The position numbers and the translations under genes were made by a program. 64,000 bases of DNA, taken from contig CANQOL010000001.1 of the NCBI GenBank assembly GCA_947625475.1, positions 106,487 through 170,486 on the forward strand. The letters run 5' to 3'. This document shows, piece after piece, positions 51,377 through 60,500 of this stretch. The stretch's first letter is position 1. Each line of letters begins with the position of its first letter. Below the pieces are notes generated by a model. It was not told the origin of the DNA and did not search any database. It saw nothing but the letters and a program-made list of their open reading frames with translations. This DNA comes from an uncultured Acetatifactor sp. Lineage in GTDB: Bacteria > Bacillota > Clostridia > Lachnospirales > Lachnospiraceae.

Positions 51377-52660
51377 ATGAACAAAAACACCTTTGCTCCC
51401 ACCCCTCCCATGGGATGGAACAGCTATGATTACTATGACACCACCGTCACAGAGGACCGGGTCAAGGCCAATGCGGACTATATGGCCCGGCATCTAAAGC
51501 CCTACGGCTGGGAGTACATCGTAGTGGACATCGAGTGGTACGCCCACGGCGCGGGCAGCAGGAGGGATACCTATCAGTACATCCCCTTCTCCACTCTGGA
51601 GATGGACGAGTACTCCAGGCTTCTGCCCGATCCGGAGCGCTTTCCTTCCTCCGCGGGCGGCAGGGGCTTCGGGCCTTTAGCGGACTATATCCACAGCCTG
51701 GGGCTGAAATTCGGCATCCACATTATGCGGGGCATTCCCCGGAATGCGGCTCACGGCCACGGGAAGATCAAGGGGAGCGAAGTGACCGCCAACGATCTGG
51801 CGGATCCCTCCAACACCTGCTTCTGGAACCCGGACATGTACGGGGTGCGCAATATTCCCGCCGCTCAGGCTTATTATGACTCCCTGTTCGAGCTCTATGC
51901 CTCCTGGGGGGTGGACTTTGTCAAATGCGACGACATCTGCCGCCAGGACAATCCCTCCAGTGTCTACGAGACGGAGATGCTGGCCCGGGCCATCCAGAAA
52001 TGCGGCCGTCCCATCGTCCTCTCCCTCTCCCCCGGGCCGGCTCTGATCGAGAAGGCGTGGTTCTACGAGAAGAATGCAAACATGTGGCGGATCACCGACG
52101 ATTTCTGGGACAATTTCGACCTGCTGAAGAATATGTTCTGGCGCTGCGAGCTCTGGGAGAAGCATGTGTCCCCCGGGTGTTACCCGGACTGCGACATGCT
52201 GCCCTTAGGCAAGCTGGGCAAGGGCTTCGGCCATGAGTGGACCTGTCATTTCACACTGGAGGAACAGCGGACCATGATGACCCTCTGGTGTCTGTTTGGA
52301 TCCCCCCTGATGCTGGGAGCGGAGATGACCTTGCTGGATGAGGACACGATAAAGCTCCTTACCAACCGCCGGGTGCTGGCCATGCTGCCCCCCCAGTGCA
52401 GACCTCATCAGATCTGCCGGGACGAAGAAAGGGCCATCTGGCAGGCAGACCACCGGGAAGCCGGGAAGCACTATGCGGCACTGTTCAACTTAAGCGAAAA
52501 GGAGCTGGAGCTCTCCGTGACGCTGGAGGAATTAGGGTATGAGACCGGGGAGGTATCCCTGACAGAGCTGTGGACAGAAGAGGTCTCCCGCTCCGTCCGG
52601 GGGCGGATCAGCGCCGCCGTCGCCCCCCACGCCTGCAAGGTGTACGAAATCACCTGGTAA
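51377..52660 (+). CDS. GH27 alpha-galactosidase
   Basis: Glycoside hydrolase family 27 (clan GH-D) of 427 residues with no signal peptide, so probably intracellular. It starts with TPPMGWNSYDYYDTTVTEDR, the family's opening, and has VVDIEWYAHGAG, GLKFGIHIMRGIP, and the nucleophile Asp185 in VDFVKCDDICRQ. MWRITDDFWDNFD (about 236-248) supplies the acid/base Asp. It should release terminal alpha-galactose (possibly alpha-N-acetylgalactosamine) with retention. It is followed after 83 bp by a membrane protein gene and lies amid six large membrane proteins, suggesting trimming or recycling of a surface glycan. Confidence 0.93.
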   Translation: MNKNTFAPTPPMGWNSYDYYDTTVTEDRVKANADYMARHLKPYGWEYIVVDIEWYAHGAGSRRDTYQYIPFSTLEMDEYSRLLPDPERFPSSAGGRGFGPLADYIHSLGLKFGIHIMRGIPRNAAHGHGKIKGSEVTANDLADPSNTCFWNPDMYGVRNIPAAQAYYDSLFELYASWGVDFVKCDDICRQDNPSSVYETEMLARAIQKCGRPIVLSLSPGPALIEKAWFYEKNANMWRITDDFWDNFDLLKNMFWRCELWEKHVSPGCYPDCDMLPLGKLGKGFGHEWTCHFTLEEQRTMMTLWCLFGSPLMLGAEMTLLDEDTIKLLTNRRVLAMLPPQCRPHQICRDEERAIWQADHREAGKHYAALFNLSEKELELSVTLEELGYETGEVSLTELWTEEVSRSVRGRISAAVAPHACKVYEITW

Positions 52661-52689
52661 GGGCCCGTCCCCACACATTCCAATATCTG

Positions 52690-52721
52690 CATCCGGCCAG
52701 GGCATACTGCCCAGCCGGATG
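52690..52721 (+). other. Hairpin between GH27 and the DUF6044-like gene
   Basis: CATCCGGC (52690-52697) and GCCGGATG (52714-52721) pair, with an inner GGGC/GCCC, just before the next ribosome binding site. There is no T run, so it is more likely an RNA-processing or stability element than a terminator. Confidence 0.45.
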
Positions 52722-52743
52722 TATTCTTTGAAAGGATCCGACT

Positions 52744-54606
52744 ATGGGAGAGAAAACACAGGGCCGCCTGCGGCCCCCGTTCAGCTTAAAGGACATCAGC
52801 CGGCTGATCCTCTGGCTGGACGGTGCCCCTCTGTATCTGCTTGGCATTGTGCTGGCGGCGGTCAATTTTGCACCCTATTTTATCCTGGGAGAGGGCTGTA
52901 TCATTCCAACCCACGATCAGCTGGATGAGACAATCCTGTCCTATGTGCTGAGCGCCAAATATCTCGGGACCGGGACCACCCTCTTCCCGGAGATGCTGGG
53001 CGGGATCCGCGCCAGCGGCCTGCAGCCCTCCGCGGTCCTTTTCCTTCCTCTTTATCGGTTTCTGCCTGTTCTGAACGCCTTCCTGATCCAATACGGGATC
53101 GTGTTCGCCGGCAGCTTCCTCGGCATGTATTTCTGCGTCAGGAAGCTCACCTCCAGCAGTATTTTGTCCCTGGCATCAGCGGGGTGCTTCTGCATGCTGC
53201 CCTATCAGCCCGTATATGGGATGACTGTGGCTGCCGCCCCCATCGCCCTGTGGTGTTTTCTGTGCCTGAAGGAGGGAAGGCGGATTGTCCTGAGCCTTGT
53301 TCTGCTGGTGTTTCTGGGGCTGACCTCCCACCTGGTCCTGATTGGCTATGTACTGCTGGGTTTCTGGGCCTTAGGTCTTTTATCCCTGCTTTTCTCCGGG
53401 AAAAAACGCCTCTGGCCCTGGATCGGATTCGGAGTCCTTTTGGTTGCCTATATCCTGGTCAACCGGGCCCTCTTCGGGGAGCTGCTCCTGGGGAACGGGG
53501 GATATGTGAGCCACCGGGAGGAAATGGTGACCTACGCCCTGCCCTTCTGGGATGCCGTGAGGGATCTTTTTCTGCAGGGCACCATGCATACGGAATCTCT
53601 GCACCGGTATCTGATCCTGCCCATTCTTCTGCTGCTGTCTGTCAGCGCGGCGGGCTGCATCCGGCGCAAAAAAATAACGCCCGGCTTTATACAGGCGCTT
53701 CTGGGTTTTCTGCTGCTTGTGGGGATCGCCGTTTTTTACGGCTTCTGCAAATGGGAGCCTGTGGTGGCCTTCAAAAACAGCTGCAGCGGATTTCTGCGCT
53801 ACTTTCAGGTGGAGCGCTTCTACTACCTGTATCCCTCCGGATGGTACGTGGAATTTGCAGTCTGCTGCTCACTGTTTTGGCGCGCCGGCGCGTCTTCCCT
53901 TTTCCAAGAGAGCGGCCTGCGCGGCCGGCTGCTCTCTCTGGCCGGCCAGCCCATCACCCGTTTTCTCCTTCTCTGCCTGCTTATGATCCCCACGCTCCGG
54001 GAGATCAAAACACACTCCTATCTGTATATGAATGTGAACCAGATCAACAACGGGTCCGGCATCACAGGCTATATTTCCTGGGAGAGCTTTTACTCTGAGG
54101 ATCTGATGGCAGAACTGGAGCAGGCCATCGGCCGGGACATGTCCACCTACCGGGTCGCCCATCTGGGCATGAGCCCCGCCCCGGCCCTCCTGCACGGGTT
54201 CTACACAGCGGACGGCTACTCCAACAACTATCCTCTGGCCTACAAGCACCGGTTCCGTCAGGTCATCGCCCGGGAGCTGTCCAAAAATGAGGCCACCCGT
54301 CTGTATTTCGACGAATGGGGCAGCCGGTGCTATCTGTTCAACGCATCCTCCGGCACCGCGTGGATGCTGGGGAAGAATCAAAATATTGTGTATGAGCACC
54401 TGGATCTGGACACCGGCGCGCTGAGGGACCTGGGCTGCGAGTATTTGTTCTCCTGCGGCGAGATCCGAAACGCCCAGGAGCTGGGCCTGTCCCTCATGGG
54501 CTGCTATGAGACCGAAAGCAGCTACTGGAGAGTCTGGCTTTATCAGGTGTCCGCCCTCGCGGAAGGTCACCAAAAAATCCCTCCCTCCAGCATCACCCTG
54601 AAATAG
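52744..54606 (+). CDS. Polytopic membrane protein, DUF6044-like
   Basis: A 620-residue membrane protein with about 12 TM helices. The first luminal loop, GEGCIIPTHDQLDETILSYV, contains a DExD-like acidic pair near residues 57-61, as in GT-C-type glycosyltransferases. It also has YFQVERFYYLYPSGWYVEFA and a C-terminal exposed domain (about 430-620, with YKHRFRQVIARELSKNEATR). It resembles the DUF6044 family of unknown function; this name is from memory. RBS GAAAGGATC precedes the ATG. It is probably co-transcribed with GH27. Its last 40 bp overlap the convergent gene on the other strand. Confidence 0.72.
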   Translation: MGEKTQGRLRPPFSLKDISRLILWLDGAPLYLLGIVLAAVNFAPYFILGEGCIIPTHDQLDETILSYVLSAKYLGTGTTLFPEMLGGIRASGLQPSAVLFLPLYRFLPVLNAFLIQYGIVFAGSFLGMYFCVRKLTSSSILSLASAGCFCMLPYQPVYGMTVAAAPIALWCFLCLKEGRRIVLSLVLLVFLGLTSHLVLIGYVLLGFWALGLLSLLFSGKKRLWPWIGFGVLLVAYILVNRALFGELLLGNGGYVSHREEMVTYALPFWDAVRDLFLQGTMHTESLHRYLILPILLLLSVSAAGCIRRKKITPGFIQALLGFLLLVGIAVFYGFCKWEPVVAFKNSCSGFLRYFQVERFYYLYPSGWYVEFAVCCSLFWRAGASSLFQESGLRGRLLSLAGQPITRFLLLCLLMIPTLREIKTHSYLYMNVNQINNGSGITGYISWESFYSEDLMAELEQAIGRDMSTYRVAHLGMSPAPALLHGFYTADGYSNNYPLAYKHRFRQVIARELSKNEATRLYFDEWGSRCYLFNASSGTAWMLGKNQNIVYEHLDLDTGALRDLGCEYLFSCGEIRNAQELGLSLMGCYETESSYWRVWLYQVSALAEGHQKIPPSSITLK

Positions 54607-55832
54607 TCCAGGCCGCACACAACATGAGCGGCAAAAACACTCCATTGAACAGCCAGCTTCCAAAGAGCCTGGCCGCGTCCCGCCGTCTCCTTAAGCAGCA
54701 CGATACAGCTGGCCATATAGAGGAAGAACAATCCGTACATGTAACCCCAGGAAAAATTCACGTGTTCCATCCGGAAACCTTTTTCGTATAAAACCGCCAG
54801 CATTCCCAGGCTCACCCCGTAGAACTGCCAGGCCAGCACATACCACGGCTCCCGCGGCCTCCCCTTTCTCCCCCGGAACAAAAGCACACAGAAGGGAAAC
54901 GCTCCCGCCAGCAGGACGGCCAGCGGGATATTGTCCGATACGGCTCCCCAGGCGCGGAAAAGCCCCACCCCGATTCCTTTATTTTCTTCCTGCCCGATCT
55001 GACCGGCAAAAACATTCCTGTACTGGTAAAGCATATCCGCAAAGGTGGGAACAAAGGCAATGCCGAGCTGCCAAAAAGCCTTCCACCCTCGAAAATGCCC
55101 CCTTGCCAGACGCCAAAGCATAACGATACCGCAGGCAGCAGACAAAACCAAAGTAAAGCTCGGCTTAGTCATGGCAGATGTCAGAAGCGCCAGCGCAAAC
55201 AACACCTGTTTCTTCCAAAACCACTTATTGATACTCTCATACTCTGCCAGAAGATCGGCTGCCAGGAAAAAGGCAATTATGCTGAACGGCCGGGCGGCCA
55301 GATAGGTGGCATTATGCCAGGGGTTAGGCGTGAACACCCCCAGGTAGCGGTACAAAAAGTCTTCCACGGACTCATGATACTGTCCCAGGAAATGAAACGG
55401 ATAAAGCATAGAGGCAAACAAAATCAAAAAAGTAAACAGGGAAATCAAACATTTCCAGCCTGTGCCCTTTTCCTCTGTCCCCGTAAGCCTGCCGCACACA
55501 TACCGGACTGACAGCGCTGTCAATCCATTCAATCCTGTGAGAGAGACCGCCAAAGCATGCTCCGGGGTCATAATCCTTGCAAAAAGTCCGGCTATCCAAA
55601 ACATTACCGGATAGGGGAAATCATATCCGGAGGATCCCCTCTGCCGTATCTCCGCCACATACGGCCCCATATCCGACACATATCTGCCGCCGTAATGAAC
55701 CGTCTGCCTGTGAAATAAAAACAGTGTGAGTACCAGATAAATTGCGAACAACACGCCGAAGAAAATCTTATCTCCCCATTTTTTCCAAAATGTGCACAAT
55801 CTCTCACTCACCCCTTCTGTCATACAGTACAT
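54567..55832 (-). CDS. Polytopic membrane protein, GT-C-like
   Basis: A 421-residue membrane protein with about 10 TM helices. It starts MYCMTEGVSERLCTFWKKWG; the first exposed loop HYGGRYVSDMGPYVAEIRQR contains an acidic residue near the expected GT-C catalytic position. Later segments include FTPNPWHNATYLAARPFSII and VNFSWGYMYGLFFLYMASCI. I do not recognise a named family. The start at 55832 overlaps the stop of the upstream gene by 29 bp, and AGAGGGG lies just before it. The 3' end overlaps the plus-strand gene by 40 bp (convergent). Confidence 0.68.
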   Translation of the reverse strand: MYCMTEGVSERLCTFWKKWGDKIFFGVLFAIYLVLTLFLFHRQTVHYGGRYVSDMGPYVAEIRQRGSSGYDFPYPVMFWIAGLFARIMTPEHALAVSLTGLNGLTALSVRYVCGRLTGTEEKGTGWKCLISLFTFLILFASMLYPFHFLGQYHESVEDFLYRYLGVFTPNPWHNATYLAARPFSIIAFFLAADLLAEYESINKWFWKKQVLFALALLTSAMTKPSFTLVLSAACGIVMLWRLARGHFRGWKAFWQLGIAFVPTFADMLYQYRNVFAGQIGQEENKGIGVGLFRAWGAVSDNIPLAVLLAGAFPFCVLLFRGRKGRPREPWYVLAWQFYGVSLGMLAVLYEKGFRMEHVNFSWGYMYGLFFLYMASCIVLLKETAGRGQALWKLAVQWSVFAAHVVCGLDYFRVMLEGGIFW

Positions 55833-57417
55833 GTGCCCCCTCTTCCCAGATTTTCCGGTATCCGGCCTCCCTGCAGCGCCTGTCAATCTCTCCGCCGGCA
55901 GGTGCAAACAGATAACGGCTCTGCAAAGTGTCAAAATGCTCCAGAACATACGCCCCATCGCAGCAGCTTATGCCAAAACCTGCCGGCAGGGCGTACAGAA
56001 ACTGCCACTTGACAGGGACTATATCCCCCGAAACCGTATCGTAGGTGCTCCAGATCACTACATTGTCAAAACACGGTGCATTCTCCTGCTGCAAGCGCAT
56101 CCCGTTCTCCAGCCCTCTCTCCCAGTCCTCCAGCTGCCTGCAGAGCTCGGCTTCACGAAAGGGAACCTGAAAATCATAGGGCGACACAGCCCTGCAGGAA
56201 AAGAAAAACAAAAAGGCCAGCCCCAGAAAGACCGTTTTCCAGTAAAATCTTTTTTCCGTTAAAACTGCTACAAAAATACCTGCTGCTATAAACGTGAGCA
56301 GATGCCTGCTTCCCTCTACCAGCTTGTACATCAAAAGAACCGCAGCGGTCACAGCCGCACAGCTGAACAGTAAGTGCAGTTCCAGAATCAGATGTGTCCT
56401 GAGCTCCTTTTTTTCATCCAAACCGGCTGTCTTTTTCCGCAGTATCCAAGCCCCGTCCTGTATACTCTGGAAAGCTGACACGAAAACAACCGCCAGAAAC
56501 CCGTCAACAAAGTCCCCGGCCGCCATGCCGGACCGTATTCCCTCCTGACCGGTTCTTAAAAACAGGATCCCCATCCTGCAGAGTTTATCCAGCGTGTAAC
56601 GAATTCCGCCTCCCAGCCCGTGTGTCCGGAAGGCTTCAAGCCAATCCGTAAAAAATAAAGGCATAAAGTAGTCAGCGCTTAAATAATGCTTAATCCCGGC
56701 ATAGACGGCTGCCGTGCCCGCAAAAATCAGCACGGAACCGGCCGCCCCCCTCCCGGGCCTCTTTTTTATCCACAGGTACGACGGGAGAAGCATACAAAGC
56801 AGGAAATACGGTCTCATCCATGTCATAAGAGCCGACATTGCAAACAGGGACGCCAGTTTCCAGCCCCTCTCCTTCCGCAGGGTACTGACAGCCAGCCCGT
56901 AAAAGAGAATCAGCATGGCAAAGCAGGATACCTCCGGCATACCCGAAAGCATATACCTGACAAACGGAGTAAAAAGGGAGAAAAGGACAGCCAGCCTGAC
57001 CGTCTGTCCTCTGCTCGGGCGCGCCAGCCAGACAAACAAAAAACAGGCGGCGGACATCAGGAAAATATTGCAGGCGACAGGTGACATCAGATTCCAGCCA
57101 AAAACCAGTCCCCACAGCACCCAGGGGAAAATCAGCACCGGGCTCCAGGCCGCAAAGGATAACCGCAGTGCATGGCTCTCATTGAAGCCAAAATATCCCT
57201 GGGGGAAACCCCAGTTCACAATTCCTTCTGCCTGCTTATAATAAAAAAGCTCATCGTTCCACTCCGACGCAGGCAGATACACCTGCCCAAGCGTCTTCCC
57301 CTGAAGGGCACAATATATCAGGCAGCAGATCACCGGCAGCAGCCCCATTCCCAGAGACTGCAGCAGGCGGATGTACCTTTTATCCTGTTTCCACCAGCGA
57401 ATCATTCGAGCTGACAT
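55804..57417 (-). CDS. Polytopic membrane protein, GT-C-like, with C-terminal exposed tail
   Basis: A 537-residue membrane protein with about 11 TM helices and a soluble C-terminal tail of about 120 residues. It starts MSARMIRWWKQDKRYIRLLQ; the first loop YLPASEWNDELFYYKQAEGI again has an acidic cluster, followed by VNWGFPQGYFGFNESHALRL. The family is not recognised, but the layout (long first loop with Asp/Glu, many TMs, exposed tail) fits GT-C enzymes. The ATG at 57417 has GGAGG 11 nt upstream. It has its own promoter and is co-transcribed with the next gene, whose start it overlaps. Confidence 0.7.
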   Translation of the reverse strand: MSARMIRWWKQDKRYIRLLQSLGMGLLPVICCLIYCALQGKTLGQVYLPASEWNDELFYYKQAEGIVNWGFPQGYFGFNESHALRLSFAAWSPVLIFPWVLWGLVFGWNLMSPVACNIFLMSAACFLFVWLARPSRGQTVRLAVLFSLFTPFVRYMLSGMPEVSCFAMLILFYGLAVSTLRKERGWKLASLFAMSALMTWMRPYFLLCMLLPSYLWIKKRPGRGAAGSVLIFAGTAAVYAGIKHYLSADYFMPLFFTDWLEAFRTHGLGGGIRYTLDKLCRMGILFLRTGQEGIRSGMAAGDFVDGFLAVVFVSAFQSIQDGAWILRKKTAGLDEKKELRTHLILELHLLFSCAAVTAAVLLMYKLVEGSRHLLTFIAAGIFVAVLTEKRFYWKTVFLGLAFLFFFSCRAVSPYDFQVPFREAELCRQLEDWERGLENGMRLQQENAPCFDNVVIWSTYDTVSGDIVPVKWQFLYALPAGFGISCCDGAYVLEHFDTLQSRYLFAPAGGEIDRRCREAGYRKIWEEGAHVLYDRRGE

Positions 57418-57442
57418 AAATTCCCTTTCCTCCATCGACTTC

Positions 57443-57472
57443 ATTATAACAGTATAAAACGCCCTATGGCAA
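57443..57472 (-). promoter_or_regulatory. Promoter of the two-gene membrane protein operon
   Basis: Minus-strand TTGCCA (57472-57467), 18-bp spacer, TATAAT (57448-57443), about 26 bp before the ATG at 57417. Confidence 0.65.
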
Positions 57473-57492
57473 CCCGATATTCTCCTTTTAGG

Positions 57493-57533
57493 AAAAGCAC
57501 CGCCCGGCAGCTTCCCTGCCGGGCGGTGCTTTT
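57493..57533 (-). terminator. Strong bidirectional terminator after the surface protein gene
   Basis: AAAAGCACCGCCCGGCAG (57493-57510) and CTGCCGGGCGGTGCTTTT (57516-57533) form a perfect 18-bp stem with a 5-nt loop, with T runs on both strands. Confidence 0.92.
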
Positions 57534-57585
57534 CACTTTGCTTGCTCTTTTCTTGGTCTTTCCTCGGTCTTCCCGCAGTCTTTCC

Positions 57586-60500
57586 TCAATCATCCTTCCG
57601 TTTCCGGCGCCGGAGGGCTCCTCCGGCCAGGGCAGCCAGCAGCAGGGCATCCGCAGCCAGCGCAGCCGTCCACATTCCGGCTGGATCCCAGGTCTTGGGC
57701 AGTGTGGCCATGGGCGCAGGTGCAGGCGTTCCCTCTGGCAGAGGGATTGCGGACGGTGCCAGGGGTGCCGGCGCCTCGGGCGTCATCTCCTGCTCCTGAG
57801 GCGCAGGTGCTGGCGCAGGTGCCGGTGTAGGTGCCGGTGCGGGTTCCGCAGTGGGTTCCGCCGCAGGGGCTTCAGTGGGTTCCGGCGAAGGTTCCGCTGT
57901 AGGTTCCGGCGAAGGCTCCGTCTCCCCTTCTACGATTACCGCAAAGGAAGAAAGCATATTCACCGTGACGGTGACCGTTCCGTCCCCGCTCACTGTGAGA
58001 CCGGTGTAGGGAGGCAGAATGCTTTCCTCATGCTTCTGATAGACTACAGCCTTTCTTCCGGCCAGCTCAGAGCCCACCCTAAAGGACACGGTAAGGCTTC
58101 CGAAGCCCTCTGTGAGCTCCTTTACCGCATTTCCGTCCACCCACAGGACCAGATCCACCTCGTATATGCCGGCCAGCTCATAGGAGGCATAGGCCTCGGC
58201 CGCCTGCTTCAGCTCCTGGCTGTCGCTGTCGGCGGGTGTGCTCTGGGTCAGGACGATCTCCACCTTCTGGGAATAGCGGTCCAGCCCGTTTGCCTCCAGG
58301 ATTTCTTCCAGATCCAGGGCCGCCAGATCCGCCGCCACCTCATTCCGGGTCTCGTCCTCCACCGCAACCGAATCTCTCCGGACATCCTTTTGTCCGCACC
58401 CGTTATCGCACTCTGCCGTCTCCGTCCCGTCGCCCTCCGGCACATACCGGGTGAAGCTGTGGCCCAGGGCAGGAAGCACCGTGCTTTCCTTTACGGCATC
58501 ACATTTTCTGCAGTGAATGGACATACTGCCGTCCGCCGTGCAGGAGGCAGGTACATCTACAGTATAACCCAGCTGCCAATCATGGCCTTCCGGGTTCACA
58601 TGGCGGGTCTCCTGGAAGCCGCAGACACTGCAGATGCGCTTCTCGCTTCCGGCGGCGTCACAGGTAGGGGAATCCACATGCTCCCACTCTCCGAAGCTGT
58701 GTCCTCTTGCCGGGATTTCCCTGCTGTCCTCCACCGCGCTGCAGTTGGCGCAGTGCAGGGACATACTGCCGTCCTCCGTACAGGTGGGCTGCCTGTCTAC
58801 CGTATATTCTCCCAGCCAGGCATGGCCGTTGGGATTCACAATTTCGGTTTCGGTCCATCCGCACACCTGACAGCTTCTGCGCCTGGAGCCGGAATCGTCG
58901 CAGTCCGGGGACAGGATTTCCTCCCACTCTCCCATGGTATGCCCCAAAGCGGGGATGACTCTCTCGCTTTCCTCCCTGACCTTGCCGCAGACCCCGCAGC
59001 GGATGGATTCCCTGCCCTCCTCCAGGCAGCCCGGATTCACATCCGTCGTATAGGTGTCCTCCCAGCTGTGGCCCAGGGCTGCCAGCACCTGGGTCTGACG
59101 GGAGCTATCCTTCCCGCAGACGGTGCACACCCTGCTCTCGGTTCCGTCAGTCTCACAGGAGGCCGCCGTCTCCACCTGCCACTCCCCGTAGGTGTGCCCC
59201 TTGGCCGGGATAACCTCGCTGTCCTTTACGGCGCTGCAGTTGGCGCAGTGGATGGACTGGCTTCCCTCCTGATCGCAGGTGGGCTCCTTGTCTACGGTAA
59301 ATTCATTCTCCCAGTCGTGGGCATCCGGATTCTGAAACTCTCCCGTCTCCGTCTTGCCGCAGACAGTGCAGGTACGCTCCCAGAATCCACCGTCAACACA
59401 GCTGTCTGCCTCATCAATTACCTTCTTTTCGCCCCAGCTATGGCCCAGCGCACTTCCCTCAGTAACCGTCTCCCGGCTTATTTCCTCCCCGCAGACGTTG
59501 CACTTGGTTACCTTCTCATAGGTGCGGGGCTCTTCGCAGGATGCCTCTCGTACATTTTCCTCCACGACCACGCCGCTGTCGTGAAGGGCCTCGTTTGCCC
59601 TGGCGTCACAGCCGGGATTGATACAATCCTTCCAGTGGGAGGTTTTGTCCTTTTTCCAGGGGGCGATTACAACCACATTGTGCGCCTTGTTGCCCGCCTT
59701 CATCTGATAGCCGCAGGTGTCGCAGGTGACCGGCTTGGTGCAGTCGTCTCCGGCCGCGGCGGTATGATGGGCCTCACTGGGCGTGGAATAAATACAGCCC
59801 TCGGTCCGGCAGTGCAGATAGTGGACCATATTGTCGTACTCATACCCGCCGCTCAGATCGTGCTCCGGGTTTCCGGCCTGTATCATATAGCCGCATTCCT
59901 TACAGTAAATGGGGGTGACACAGTTTGCATCGTCAAACCCTTTATGCTTCTCCTTGGAGCCGTCGTCTTTGAAGCTGCAGCCCGGGGTTAAGCAGGCCAT
60001 CCAATGGCCCTCCGCATCCGACACATATCCCATCCTGTGGCGGCTGGCTCCCGAAACGGTATAACCGCACACGGAGCATTTTCTTCCCCTTGTGCAGTCC
60101 CCATCCGCGGCAAGGAGAGTATGCTGGGACCGGAGCTTTTGTGTGCAGCCCAGATTCTGGCAGTTCTGCCAGTGGTCGTAAAGGCCGCCCTCTATCTCTC
60201 CCCCAAAATTGTGCTCCGTGTAAGCCGCCTGGGCCTGCACCTCTCCGCACCTGGAGCACTCTACTGGCTTGGTGCAGTCGTTGGCCCCTCTCCAGCTGTG
60301 CCCCATAGGCTGTGTATTTTCTTTCACCACATCCCCGCATATCTGACAGGTCCTCTGACGGCTCCCTCCCTCTGTACAGGTGGATGCCACCAGGATCTCA
60401 TAGGCCCCGTAACGGTGCGTATAGGCCGGGATAAACGTAACATCCTTCCTGGCGCCGCACCCTTCATCCAGGCAGTGCACGGAAGAGCTTCCGTCCTTCG

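Noticed and set aside
57466..59991. A plus-strand frame of 841 codons opposite the surface protein
   Set aside because: It crosses the terminator at 57493-57533 and has no start signal; the minus-strand protein has clear repeats and an anchor.
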